Shown here: piece after piece, positions 24,672 to 33,581 of the stretch
Numbering within the stretch: position 1 is the first letter of the stretch
Layout of the letters: the number at the start of each line of letters is the position of its first letter
NCBI GenBank assembly: GCA_944392445.1
Contig: CALXWT010000008.1
Span: forward strand, 1 to 44,189
Direction of reading: 5' to 3'
DNA: 44,189 bases
Source of the DNA: an uncultured Clostridia bacterium
Lineage (GTDB): Bacteria; Bacillota; Clostridia; TANB77; CAG-508
The notes under the pieces: generated by a model
What the model was told of the DNA's origin: nothing
The model's input: only the letters and a program-made list of their open reading frames with translations
Database searches by the model: none
Position numbers and translations under genes: made by a program

Positions 24672-26087
24672 ATGAAGCAAATATATATAAAAGACATAAT
24701 TAAAATATGCAAAGCAGAGCTTCTATGTGGAACAGAAGCAGAGGCTTTAACAGATGTTACTAGAGACACACGAGAGATAAGACAAGGTGATACGTACATA
24801 GGATTTAAGGGAGAACACTATGATGGAAATATGCTGTATTTAGATGCACTAAAAAAGGGTGCAAAAATTTGTATATTGCAAAAGTTGAGTGTAATTAATG
24901 AGATAAATGTAGAAGAAATAAAAGAAAAATACAAAAATGCATCAATAATATTAGTAGAAGACACAACAAAAACATTGCAAGAAATTGCTAGCCTTAAAAG
25001 AAATATGTACGATATACCAGTTATAGGAGTAACAGGAAGTGTTGGGAAAACAAGTACAAAGGACATAATTGCAAGTGTAATGGCAAAAAAATTTAATGTA
25101 CTAAAAACCTTAGGCAATTATAATAACCAAATCGGACTTCCACTTACGGTTTTAAGGCTTAAAGACGAAAACGCAATGGTAGTAGAAATGGGAATGAATA
25201 TGCCAAACGAAATAAGTACATTATCTAAAATTGCAAAACCAACAATTGCCGTTATAACAAATGTAGGTACAGCACACATTGGAAATTTGGGCTCAAGAGA
25301 AAACATATTAAAAGCAAAACTAGAAATATTAGATGGACTTCAAAAAGATGGAGTATTAGTAATAAACAATGATAATGATATGCTACATAATTGGTATATT
25401 TCAAACACAAATAGAAATTTTAAGGTAATTACATTTGGTATAGAAAATAAAAGTGATATTATGCCATACCAAGTGGAATTAAGCGAAAATGGAAGCACAT
25501 ATAAAATAGATGTGGACGGAAAAACATATAAAGTAACTATCTCGGTTGGTGGAAATCATTTCGTGTTAAATAGTTTGTGTGCAATAGCAGTTGGTAGAAT
25601 TTTAAATATAGAGATGGAAGATATACTAGATGGAATTGCAAATTTTGAGCTTACCAAAAGAAGAATGCAAGTAGAAAAAAGTCATAATAATGTAACTATA
25701 ATAAATGACTGCTATAATGCAAATTATGATTCAATGAAAGCAGCATTAGAATACTTAGGAAAAATAAATGCAAAAAAGAAAATTGCAGTTTTAGGAGATA
25801 TGCTAGAGTTAGGAATTTATTCAACTGAACTACACGAAAAAGTTGGGGAGGAAGTAGTAAAAAACAATATTGATATATTAATTACTGTAGGAGAAGAAGC
25901 AAAACATATTGTAAGTAAAGCATTGGAAAAAGGGCTAGATAAGAATAACATTCATATATGCAATAATAATGATGATGCAGTAGATGTTATTAAAAAACTA
26001 TCTGCACCAGAAGATGCTATATTAATTAAAGCCTCAAATGCAATGAATTTTCAAGAAATATTTAGTAAGATAATGTCTGCACCTTAA
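24672..26087 (+). CDS. murF: UDP-N-acetylmuramoyl-tripeptide--D-alanyl-D-alanine ligase MurF
   Basis: 471 residues, full length. The Mur-ligase N-domain has DTREIRQGDTYIGFKGE, the ATP loop is GVTGSVGKTSTKDII, then TLGNYNNQIGLPLTVL, VVEMGMNMPNEI, and NDCYNANYDSMKAAL. MurF adds D-Ala-D-Ala to the UDP-MurNAc-tripeptide. ddl, which makes D-Ala-D-Ala, is the next gene, and murA is also in the window. A GAGGAAAA sequence precedes the ATG. Confidence 0.95.
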   Translation: MKQIYIKDIIKICKAELLCGTEAEALTDVTRDTREIRQGDTYIGFKGEHYDGNMLYLDALKKGAKICILQKLSVINEINVEEIKEKYKNASIILVEDTTKTLQEIASLKRNMYDIPVIGVTGSVGKTSTKDIIASVMAKKFNVLKTLGNYNNQIGLPLTVLRLKDENAMVVEMGMNMPNEISTLSKIAKPTIAVITNVGTAHIGNLGSRENILKAKLEILDGLQKDGVLVINNDNDMLHNWYISNTNRNFKVITFGIENKSDIMPYQVELSENGSTYKIDVDGKTYKVTISVGGNHFVLNSLCAIAVGRILNIEMEDILDGIANFELTKRRMQVEKSHNNVTIINDCYNANYDSMKAALEYLGKINAKKKIAVLGDMLELGIYSTELHEKVGEEVVKNNIDILITVGEEAKHIVSKALEKGLDKNNIHICNNNDDAVDVIKKLSAPEDAILIKASNAMNFQEIFSKIMSAP

Positions 26088-26094
26088 GCACTTC

Positions 26095-26117
26095 AACATA
26101 AATTTAAAATATACATT
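26095..26117. repeat. 23-nt repeat shared with the hairpin at 32190
   Basis: AACATAAATTTAAAATATAC plus ATT is the exact reverse complement of 32190-32212. Only one arm is present here. It is followed by nothing recognisable before ddl. Confidence 0.6.
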
Positions 26118-26195
26118 GCTACTAATAAAAGAGACTGTGAATTGTAACAAAAGTATATAAATAGTAAAAAAATAAATTGAAAGGACTGGTAGCAA

Positions 26196-27254
26196 ATGGC
26201 AAAATTAAAATTAGGTGTAATTTTTGGTGGAATGTCTACCGAACATGATGTATCTATTACATCAGGAACCTCTGTTATAAAAAATCTAGATAAAGATAAA
26301 TATGAAGTTTATCCAATATACATAGATAAAGAAGGAAAATGGTACGAATATTCAAAAAACGTTGACAAAATAGACATCTTGCAAGTAGGAGAAGAAATAC
26401 AAGAAAAAATCTTAATTTTAAATCCAATAGAATATTTGCAAGAATGTGACGTAATATTTCCAGTATTACACGGACTTTACGGAGAAGATGGTACCATTCA
26501 AGGAATGCTCGAATTATTAAAAATACCATACATTGGTTGTAAAGTATTAGGGTCTAGTATTTGTATGGATAAGGCCTACGCAAAGATTGTATTCGAACAA
26601 GCAGGAATAAATCAAGCAAAATACATATATGTAAAAAAAGAAAAAGACGGCTTTGTATATGTGGATAATAAATTTAATGAAAAACAATGTAGTTTAGAAG
26701 AAATTTCAGAAATTACAGAAAAAGAGCTTGCATATCCTGTATTTGTAAAGCCCTCGAATTCGGGTTCATCGGTTGGAATAAACAAAGCACATAATAAAGA
26801 AGAACTAATCGAAGCCATAAAATATGCAGGAGAATTTGATAAAAAAATACTTATAGAGCAAAACATAAACGGCAGAGAAGTAGAATGTGCAGTACTCGGA
26901 AACGAAGATGTTAAAGTCTCATGCGTTGGAGAAATTCTTCCAGCAGAAGATTTTTACACTTTTGATGCAAAGTACAAAAATGCTGAGTCTAGAGTAGTAA
27001 TTCCAGCAGAAATACCAGAAAGCATATCTGACGAAATTAGAAAAACTGCAGTAAAAGCATATAAAACGGCAGATTGCAAAGGCCTATCTAGAGTAGATTT
27101 CTTTATAGAGAATAATACAAATAGAGTAATAATAAACGAAATAAATACATTACCAGGATTTACTCAAATAAGTATGTATCCAAAGTTATGGGAAAGCATG
27201 GGATTAAGTTATGCAAAGCTTTTAGATAAATTAGTAGAGCTAGCTTTAGAATAG
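26196..27254 (+). CDS. ddl: D-alanine--D-alanine ligase Ddl
   Basis: 352 residues. ATP-grasp ligase: LGVIFGGMSTEHDVSITSG, FPVLHGLYGEDGTIQG, VKPSNSGSSVGI, EVECAVLGN and VIINEINTLPGFT, with the metal ligands NEIN. It joins two D-alanines for MurF, the gene just upstream. The active-site loop should decide between D-Ala and D-lactate or D-Ser ending products. No vanH- or vanX-type neighbours are present, so the ordinary D-Ala form is expected. Confidence 0.95.
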   Translation: MAKLKLGVIFGGMSTEHDVSITSGTSVIKNLDKDKYEVYPIYIDKEGKWYEYSKNVDKIDILQVGEEIQEKILILNPIEYLQECDVIFPVLHGLYGEDGTIQGMLELLKIPYIGCKVLGSSICMDKAYAKIVFEQAGINQAKYIYVKKEKDGFVYVDNKFNEKQCSLEEISEITEKELAYPVFVKPSNSGSSVGINKAHNKEELIEAIKYAGEFDKKILIEQNINGREVECAVLGNEDVKVSCVGEILPAEDFYTFDAKYKNAESRVVIPAEIPESISDEIRKTAVKAYKTADCKGLSRVDFFIENNTNRVIINEINTLPGFTQISMYPKLWESMGLSYAKLLDKLVELALE

Positions 27255-27332
27255 TTATATACTAAAATTATTTGAAATATTTAAATTTATTATACTTATA
27301 AAGATGTAATATAAAAAAGTAGGGTGAATAAA

Positions 27333-27950
27333 ATGGAAAAATTAGAGAATATAGAAGTAGAAGAATTATTAAAAAAAATAGATAGTGATTTAAAAAGTAC
27401 ATTATCAGAAAAAAGATATAAGCATTCGCTAGGAGTAATGAAAAAAGCAGAAGAATTAGCTTTAATTTATGGAGTAGATGTAAATAAAGCAAAGCTCACT
27501 GGACTCGCACATGATATTGGAAAAGAATTTTCTGATGAAGAAATGCTTAAATATGCAAAAGAAAATAATATAGAAGTAGATAATGTAGAAGAGGTAAATG
27601 TTGGATTATTGCATGCAAAAATAGGAGCAGATATATGCAAAAAGAAATATAATTTTACTTTAGAAATGCAAAACGCAATAAAATACCATACAGTAGGAAA
27701 CGAAAATATGGATTTATTAGCAAAAATAATTTTCGTTGCAGATAAAACAGAAGAAGGAAGAAATTATAAGAAAGATGAAAAAAATGAGCAATTGCAAAAA
27801 GTTAGAGAATTATCAAAAATAGACATAAATAAAGCATTACTGTATGAAATAGATTCTTCTTTAATATACACAATACAAAAGCATAAACTAGTACATACGG
27901 ATAGCATATTAACAAGAAATAAATTATTAAAAGATGGCGCAAAAATTTAG
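27333..27950 (+). CDS. yqeK: HD-domain nucleotide hydrolase YqeK
   Basis: 205 residues. HD-domain motifs: KRYKHSLGVMKKAEELA, LTGLAHDIGKEF, LLHAKIGADI and IKYHTVG, FVADKTEEGR. YqeK-type enzymes hydrolyse diadenosine tetraphosphate symmetrically. The usual partners nadD, rsfS and yqeI are not adjacent here. Start at the ATG (27333), 5 nt after AGGGTGA, rather than the GTG (27324) inside that site. The stop codon lies inside the terminator loop. Confidence 0.88.
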   Translation: MEKLENIEVEELLKKIDSDLKSTLSEKRYKHSLGVMKKAEELALIYGVDVNKAKLTGLAHDIGKEFSDEEMLKYAKENNIEVDNVEEVNVGLLHAKIGADICKKKYNFTLEMQNAIKYHTVGNENMDLLAKIIFVADKTEEGRNYKKDEKNEQLQKVRELSKIDINKALLYEIDSSLIYTIQKHKLVHTDSILTRNKLLKDGAKI

Positions 27951-27963
27951 TCGCCATCTTTTA
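27929..27963 (+). terminator. yqeK terminator overlapping its stop codon
   Basis: AAAGATGGCG pairs with CGCCATCTTT; the TAG stop lies in the loop and TTTTAAC follows. Confidence 0.75.
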
Positions 27964-28041
27964 ACAAAAATTGCCCTATATATATTTATTTCCTAGAAAA
28001 AGTATGATATAATGAGGATGCTTTTTAAGGGGGAAGGGGCT

Positions 28042-28944
28042 ATGATTTTTAAAGACTATTATAAAATACTAGGCTTAAGCGACAGTAAAGTTACACCAGA
28101 AGAAATAAAAACAGCTTATAGAGAGCAAGCTAAAAAATATCACCCAGACATAAATTCTGAAAATAATTTCTCAGAAGAGAGATTTAAAGACATAAATGAA
28201 GCATATAAAGTGCTATCAAACCAAACATCAAGAAAAAAATATGATAGAATGTGGAACTCAAATATTGGTAGGAAAAAGAAAAAAGCTCAGGAGAGCAAAC
28301 GAGAAGAAGGTTCCATAGGTAGTAATTTTTTTAATATGTTTTTTGGAGAGCAATTAGAAAAACAAGAAAAAAAGGAAAAGAAAAAAGAGAAAGTGCCTAT
28401 TAAGGGAGAAAATGTAGAAACAGAAATAGAAGTCTCAGTAGAAGAAGCATATTATGGGCAGGAAAAGAAAATTTCCTTAAGAACTCAAAATGGAAAAATG
28501 AAAACATTTACAATAAAAATTCCAGAAGGCATAAGGAATGGAGAAAAAATTAGGTTAATAGGTCAAGGTAAAAAGGGTGAAAACGGAGGAAAAAACGGAG
28601 ATTTACTAATTAGGATAAATATAAAAGATAGTAACAAATTTGCACTAAGAGGTGTTGATTTATATACAGATTTAAAAATATCACCATGGGAAGCTGTACT
28701 GGGAACCAAGGTATCGGTAGAAACAATAGGAGAGACTATATATTTACATATTCCACAAGGAATTGAAAGTGGAGAAAAGGTTCGAATTCCAGGAAAGGGA
28801 TACAAAGATGGAAAAGGTGGAAGAGGAGAACTTATAGCTGATGTAAAGATAATGATACCTAAAACCCCAACAAAAGAAGAAATTGGAATATATGAAAAAC
28901 TAAATGAAATTTCAAAATTTAATCCAAGAAGTAATTTGGAATAA
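28042..28944 (+). CDS. DnaJ-type co-chaperone without zinc finger (CbpA-like)
   Basis: 300 residues. A J-domain fills residues 1-70 with the HPD motif (KKYHPDINSEN), then a lysine-rich charged linker, then two beta-sandwich client-binding domains (EISVEEAYYGQEKKISL; LTDLKISPWEAVLGTKV; IPQGIESGEKVRIPGKG). There is no cysteine-rich zinc centre, so it is a class B J-protein. It would stimulate DnaK ATPase. Start at the ATG 28042 after AAGGGG, the first residue with homology; an open frame upstream lacks it. A TATAAT-like element lies at about 28009. Confidence 0.87.
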   Translation: MIFKDYYKILGLSDSKVTPEEIKTAYREQAKKYHPDINSENNFSEERFKDINEAYKVLSNQTSRKKYDRMWNSNIGRKKKKAQESKREEGSIGSNFFNMFFGEQLEKQEKKEKKKEKVPIKGENVETEIEVSVEEAYYGQEKKISLRTQNGKMKTFTIKIPEGIRNGEKIRLIGQGKKGENGGKNGDLLIRINIKDSNKFALRGVDLYTDLKISPWEAVLGTKVSVETIGETIYLHIPQGIESGEKVRIPGKGYKDGKGGRGELIADVKIMIPKTPTKEEIGIYEKLNEISKFNPRSNLE

Positions 28945-29006
28945 ATATGTAGTAGTAGTTGATAGTTTGTTTAAACTACAAACGTTAACATAATTTAGCA
29001 AAAATG

Positions 29007-29035
29007 TTGACTTATGTAAAAAAATACTGTATAAT
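29007..29035 (+). promoter_or_regulatory. Promoter of the coupling-ATPase operon
   Basis: TTGACT (29007-29012), 17-nt spacer, TATAAT (29030-29035). The palindromic stretch GTTTGTTTAAACTACAAAC just upstream could be an operator. Confidence 0.75.
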
Positions 29036-29102
29036 ATAAAATGTAGTGATTCTAACAAAAGACAAACTATGGCAACGAAGATTCATAGAAAGAGGGATAA
29101 AT

Positions 29103-29627
29103 ATGGAAATTGTACAAGGTAAACACTTTAGTATAACAGATCCACAAGGAGTAAGTACTGTAATATATAAAATAAATGAAACAGAAAAAGAATTTTTAAA
29201 AGAATCACCTAAATACACAATCGAAAGATTAGACTATACAGAGGAATTAAGAGGAGATGTTAAAAAAAAGACTTTTTTTGTTGACGAACCAAAAGAAGAA
29301 GAAGATTTAATTATACTATCTTTTGGAAAAGACAGAGTAGTTGTAAATATGGGAATTTTAGAAGATGATAAAGTTACAATCTCTAAAAGACCTGGCTTAA
29401 TAAAGTTTGATACTCTTTATTCTGAAAAAGAAACAGAATTCAAAGATTTTAAATACACACCAAATTTAAAAAGACCAATAACAATTATAGACCCAGAAAC
29501 AACAGAAGAAATAAAACCAGTTTTATACTTTGATAAAGATACAAATGAAGTTAGAGGAAAATGCAAATTAAAACCATATAAGTCATACTTTTCATTCGAA
29601 ATTAGAGATGACAAGAAAGACATTTAG
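29103..29627 (+). CDS. Unknown soluble protein, first gene of the coupling-ATPase operon
   Basis: 174 residues, no signal peptide or membrane helix, acidic and lysine-rich with many beta-type segments (KHFSITDPQGVSTVIYKIN; LIILSFGKDRVVVNMGIL). I do not recognise a family. It is the first gene after a strong promoter, 14 nt ahead of the next gene and in one operon with a VirD4-like ATPase. By position it could be a substrate, adaptor or regulator of the ATPase; nothing in the sequence decides this. Start at ATG 29103 after GAGGGATAA; an upstream in-frame ATG at 29046 lacks a site. Confidence 0.75.
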   Translation: MEIVQGKHFSITDPQGVSTVIYKINETEKEFLKESPKYTIERLDYTEELRGDVKKKTFFVDEPKEEEDLIILSFGKDRVVVNMGILEDDKVTISKRPGLIKFDTLYSEKETEFKDFKYTPNLKRPITIIDPETTEEIKPVLYFDKDTNEVRGKCKLKPYKSYFSFEIRDDKKDI

Positions 29628-29641
29628 AAAGGGGAAAAAAG

Positions 29642-29935
29642 ATGAGTAGTACAAGTGTACATTCAAACCAAAATAAACATATTGTGGGAGGACAAACTAT
29701 ACCAAGAGAACCAGACGAAAATTTAGAAATGCCACCACAAGCTGCTGGAAAAGGACCATCTGTATTAGATGTTATAAAAGGAGAAAAAGCTATAATAAGT
29801 GCTCAAAGTAATATTGTGGTAAAAGATGGCAAAAAAGTAGTAGGAAGAGCAACAATGGATGGACAACAAGTTTTATCTGGAGATGGAAATGCAATAAGAA
29901 AAGCATTAAAAGATGATAAAGATATAGGAAGATAA
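29642..29935 (+). CDS. Small unknown protein, second gene of the coupling-ATPase operon
   Basis: 97 residues. The N-terminal half is polar and proline-rich, apparently disordered (SSTSVHSNQNKHIVGG; PREPDENLEMPPQAAGKG). The C-terminal half could be a small beta domain (KAIISAQSNIVVKDGKKVVG) ending in a charged tail. AAAGGGG precedes the ATG. No family recognised. A short, partly disordered protein next to a coupling ATPase is what a secreted substrate or chaperone might look like, but this is only inference from position. Confidence 0.7.
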   Translation: MSSTSVHSNQNKHIVGGQTIPREPDENLEMPPQAAGKGPSVLDVIKGEKAIISAQSNIVVKDGKKVVGRATMDGQQVLSGDGNAIRKALKDDKDIGR

Positions 29936-29961
29936 TAAAACAAAAGCGAAGGTGAACATAT

Positions 29962-32030
29962 ATGAACTACAAAGTTAGTAAAACATTAAAAGATAATAAA
30001 AAAAGTATAATAATAATGGCAGTACTATGGGTAATTTTTACCATAGTACTTGTTGCGCCTATAGGGTATTCCATTGGGCTAGCAAGCCAGCAAGGAAGTT
30101 TTGATTTTAATATATTCTTAGAAAACGTATTTACCGAACTTGTAAGCTTTTCATCAATTACAAGAGTATTTGGAGCTGAATATATTGGGTATTTCGGAAA
30201 AACACTTTTATACTTTACAATTATTTATTTAATACTTGCCTTTATAGGGCTATTTAAATCAAGACCTAAACACCAATACACAGACATAGAGCATGGCTCT
30301 AGCGACTGGAGTGAAGGTGGAGAACAATATACTATATTAAGTAAAAATAAAGGAATAATACTTTCAAAACATAATTTCCTTCCAGTAGATAAAAGAGGAA
30401 ACGTAAACGTATTGGTAGTTGGACGGTTCAGGTTCTGGTAAATCAGCATCATACTCAATACCAAATGCATTTCAAATGTTAGGTTCGTATGTATTTACAG
30501 ATCCAAAAGGAGAGCTATATGATAAAACAGCTGGATTCTTAAAGAAAAATGGATACGAAATAAAAGTATTAAACTTAGTTAATCCTGCAAATAGTGATGG
30601 ATACAACCCATTATTACATATAAGAAGCGAAATAGATGTTGACGTTATAGCAAATACTATAGTAAAAGGGCAAAAATCAGAGTCAGGAAGTAACGATCCA
30701 TACTGGGACGATATGGCGGAAATGCTATTAAAAGCACTTATATACTATTTAATGGCAACAAGACCAGAAGAAGAGCAAAACTTAGCTAGCTGTTCAGAAC
30801 TTGTAAGAGCAGCAAACACAAATGGAGGAAGTAACCTACTTACAGAACTTATGAACCAACTTCCTTATGACCACCCAGCTAGAATGAACTATAAATCTAT
30901 AGAAATAGCGCCAGAAAAAACCTATGGATCAATACTAAGTTCATTGCAATCTAAACTTGGTAAATTTGATTCGAAGGAAATAGCAGAAGTAACATCAACA
31001 GACACAATAGATTTTGATGAAATAGGCTCAAGAAAAACAGCTGTATATGTTATATCATCAGATACACATAAGGCTTATGATTTCTTGCTTACAATATTCT
31101 TCTCACAAATGATACAACAATTATATGACTTCGCAGATAAAAACGGTGGAAGATTAAAAATGCCTACATTCTTCATACTAGATGAGTTTGCAAATATAGG
31201 ACAAATACCAGACTTTGATAAAAAAATATCAACTTCAAGAAGTAGAGGAATTTCATTTAGCGTTATCTTACAGAACTTAGACCAATTAGAGGCAGTTTAC
31301 GAAAAATCTTATGAAACAATAATGGGTAACTGCGATACGCACGTATTCCTTGGAAGTAACTCATATAAAACAGTAGAATACTTTTCAAAGGCACTTGGAG
31401 AAAAGACTATAACTAGGGAAAGTTTATCTGTTAATAGAGATAAACAATTCCATAGACAAGGATACAATGATTCTGACCAAGTTATGGCAAGAGCTTTAAT
31501 GACACCAGATGAATTAAGAAGAATGGACAACGACTTATGTATTATATACGAAAAAGGTTTAAAACCAATAAAGGACGAAAAATATTACTATTTCGAAACT
31601 CCAATGATTAAAAAACTATCAGAATTTACATTAAACCACCTAGAATTTGACGTTGGAAATAGAGGAAAATGGAGAAAATTCAATCCATATAATCCTTATG
31701 TAGAGGACGAAGAAAACAAGCCAAAAGATTTAAAAGTAGATTCCTTAGATGATCTATTTGAGGAAGATGATAAAAAGGAAGAAGCTGAGAATAAGAACAC
31801 AGTTAATGACAAAGTAGATAATTCAAATGTACAAGCTAATAACAATGATACAAATATAAATAATGATTTTTATGCACCTATATTACCTCAAAATGATGAA
31901 ACATCAGAAAATGAAAAACAAGAGGTAAAAAGAAAAGAAGAAGATATAATGTCAGTAGATGTGCAAAAAGAATTAGAAGCAAAGTTTGATGAACTATTTC
32001 GGAAGCTTTGATGATGAGAATAACAGTTGA
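29962..32030 (+). CDS. VirD4/TraG-type coupling ATPase, with two apparent +1 frameshifts at CGG
   Basis: Read with two +1 shifts this gives about 688 residues. Two membrane helices (about residues 17-38 and 78-97), then the Walker A region: frame 0 gives NVLVVG, then CGG at 30424 and a stop six codons on. Skipping that C yields VVGGSGSGKSASYS. Downstream are TDPKGELYDKTAGFL, VLNLVNPANSDGYNP and Walker B FFILDEFANIG, as in the CD1115-like VirD4 subgroup. A second CGG (32000) would give RKL and a stop; skipping its C gives GSFDDENNS, stop at 32028-32030. T4SS coupling ATPases pump DNA or proteins, but no relaxase or VirB4 gene is nearby. Alternatives are pseudogene or sequence error. Confidence 0.8.
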
Positions 32031-32106
32031 TGTGAATAAGATGTGGAAAAAACTGTGGATAGTAAGAAACAAAATTGTGGATAACTTGCAAATAAATTGT
32101 GGATAA
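32031..32106 (+). promoter_or_regulatory. Phased cluster of DnaA boxes
   Basis: TGTGAATAA (32031), TGTGGATAG (32054), TGTGGATAA (32076) and TGTGGATAA (32098) lie in one orientation, 23, 22 and 22 nt apart. Three match the DnaA box (TTATNCACA, reverse strand) exactly and one has a single mismatch. The spacing, about two helical turns, is not a multiple of three, so it is not a coding repeat. The cluster fills the 3' untranslated end of the ATPase gene before its terminator. Confidence 0.6.
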
Positions 32107-32109
32107 TTT

Positions 32110-32147
32110 AAAAAATGCTTTAAGTATATGCTTAAGGCATTTTTTTG
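32110..32147 (+). terminator. Terminator of the coupling-ATPase operon
   Basis: AAAAAATGCTTTAAG pairs with CTTAAGGCATTTTTT (one mismatch/bulge), ending in seven T. Confidence 0.75.
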
Positions 32148-32182
32148 TTGAACACTTACAATTCATAACTTGTTCTAAAATG

Positions 32183-32246
32183 TCGAAGTAATGTATATTT
32201 TAAATTTATGTTTACGGCTCCCAACATAAATTTAAAATTACCTCGA
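32183..32246. repeat. Hairpin element sharing an arm with 26095-26117
   Basis: TTTTAAATTTATGTT (32198-32212) pairs perfectly with 32223-32237 around a 10-nt loop. The outer TCGAAGTAA / TTACCTCGA pair extends it. 32190-32212 is an exact inverted copy of 26095-26117. Confidence 0.65.
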
Positions 32247-32308
32247 TTAAAAACAACCGTTAAATGTAACAAAAAATTAAACAGACAAAACAAATGTTTT
32301 AAAAAGTC

Positions 32309-32337
32309 TTGACTAAAACTTTGCAATAGTATAAAAT
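32309..32337 (+). promoter_or_regulatory. Promoter of yhaO-yhaN
   Basis: TTGACT (32309-32314), 17-nt spacer, TAAAAT (32332-32337). The rest of 32247-32308 is AT-rich without visible features. Confidence 0.72.
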
Positions 32338-32382
32338 TGTTTAGTAAAATGAAGCAATTAAATAAAGAAAGGATAGATAAAT

Positions 32383-33465
32383 TTGAAGTTTGTACATATA
32401 GCAGATATGCATTTTGATGCCCCTTTTGCAGTGTTAAATAGTAGAAATAAGCTTGGAGAGAAAAGAAGACTTGAGCAAAGAGAAGTTTTTAGAAAAATTA
32501 TAAATTATATAAAAGAAAATAATATAGAATATTTATTTATTGCAGGAGATTTATATGAACACGAATATATAAGAAAAACTACTGCTGAATATATAAATAA
32601 TTTATTTAAAGAAATACCAAATACTAAAATATATATTTCACCAGGAAATCATGATCCATATATAAATAATTCTATATACAAGAATTTTAATTGGAATGAT
32701 AATGTACATATATTTAAAGGAAAATTAGAAATTATAAAAGAAAATGATTGCAATATATATGGATTTGGATTTAATGATTTTTATTGCAAAAATTCCATAA
32801 TAGATGAAATAAAAATAGAAAATAAAGAACAAATAAATATACTAGTTATGCATGGTAGTTTAAATGGTGGAACATTAGAAAATATGGAATATAATCCAAT
32901 AAATAAAAATAAATTAAAGGAATTAGGCTTTGATTATGTAGCTATTGGGCATATTCATAAACTAGATTATAATACAGAAAAAGACCAAAGAATAGTATAT
33001 CCAGGGTCAACAATTTCTTTAGGATTTGATGAGTTAGGACAACATGGAATGATAGTTGGAGAATTAAATAAAGAAAATATTAAGTTAGAATTTATACCAA
33101 TGGACAATAAAGAATTTAAAGAAATAGAATTAGACATAAGTGATTTAAATTCAGAAGAAGAATTAATAGAAAAAATAAATAATTTAATTTTAGAAGAAAA
33201 TACTTATTATAAAATAATTTTAGTTGGAGATAAAAATTTTGAAATAAATATATATAATTTATTTAAATTTATTTCAAACGAAAATATAATTAAAATAAAA
33301 AATAAAACAAAATTAAAAATAGATTTAGAAAAAATATCAAAAAATAATAATTTAAAAGGATTATTTGTGAAAGAAATATTAGAAGAATTAAATAAAGAAA
33401 ATTATAATAAAGAATTATTAGAAAATGTTTTGGAATTAGGATTAGATGTAATTGATAAAAAATAA
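32383..33465 (+). CDS. Mre11/SbcD-like DNA repair phosphoesterase (YhaO family)
   Basis: 360 residues. All metallophosphoesterase motifs are in order: KFVHIADMHFD (start), FIAGDLYE (about residue 52), SPGNHDP (about 88), NILVMHGS (about 150) and YVAIGHIHKLD (about 187), with TTG as start codon and AAAGGA upstream. It belongs to the YhaO subgroup and is paired, as in Bacillus, with a yhaN-type Rad50-like gene 116 nt downstream. Together they would process DNA ends. The C-terminal 100 residues are very lysine/asparagine/isoleucine-rich, matching the extreme AT bias here. Confidence 0.87.
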   Translation: MKFVHIADMHFDAPFAVLNSRNKLGEKRRLEQREVFRKIINYIKENNIEYLFIAGDLYEHEYIRKTTAEYINNLFKEIPNTKIYISPGNHDPYINNSIYKNFNWNDNVHIFKGKLEIIKENDCNIYGFGFNDFYCKNSIIDEIKIENKEQINILVMHGSLNGGTLENMEYNPINKNKLKELGFDYVAIGHIHKLDYNTEKDQRIVYPGSTISLGFDELGQHGMIVGELNKENIKLEFIPMDNKEFKEIELDISDLNSEEELIEKINNLILEENTYYKIILVGDKNFEINIYNLFKFISNENIIKIKNKTKLKIDLEKISKNNNLKGLFVKEILEELNKENYNKELLENVLELGLDVIDKK

Positions 33466-33581
33466 TAAATTAAAATTATAAATAAAAATTATTTAATAAA
33501 AAAATATTAAAATAAATAATGTAAAAAATAAATTAAATAAAAAACAAATTAAATAATTAAAATAAAAAGGAGAAAAATATT

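Noticed and set aside
32181..32187. TGTCGAA resembling a Spo0A box upstream of yhaO
   Set aside because: It is part of the outer stem of the hairpin at 32183-32246 and lies 122 nt or more from the -35 element, unlike the other boxes.
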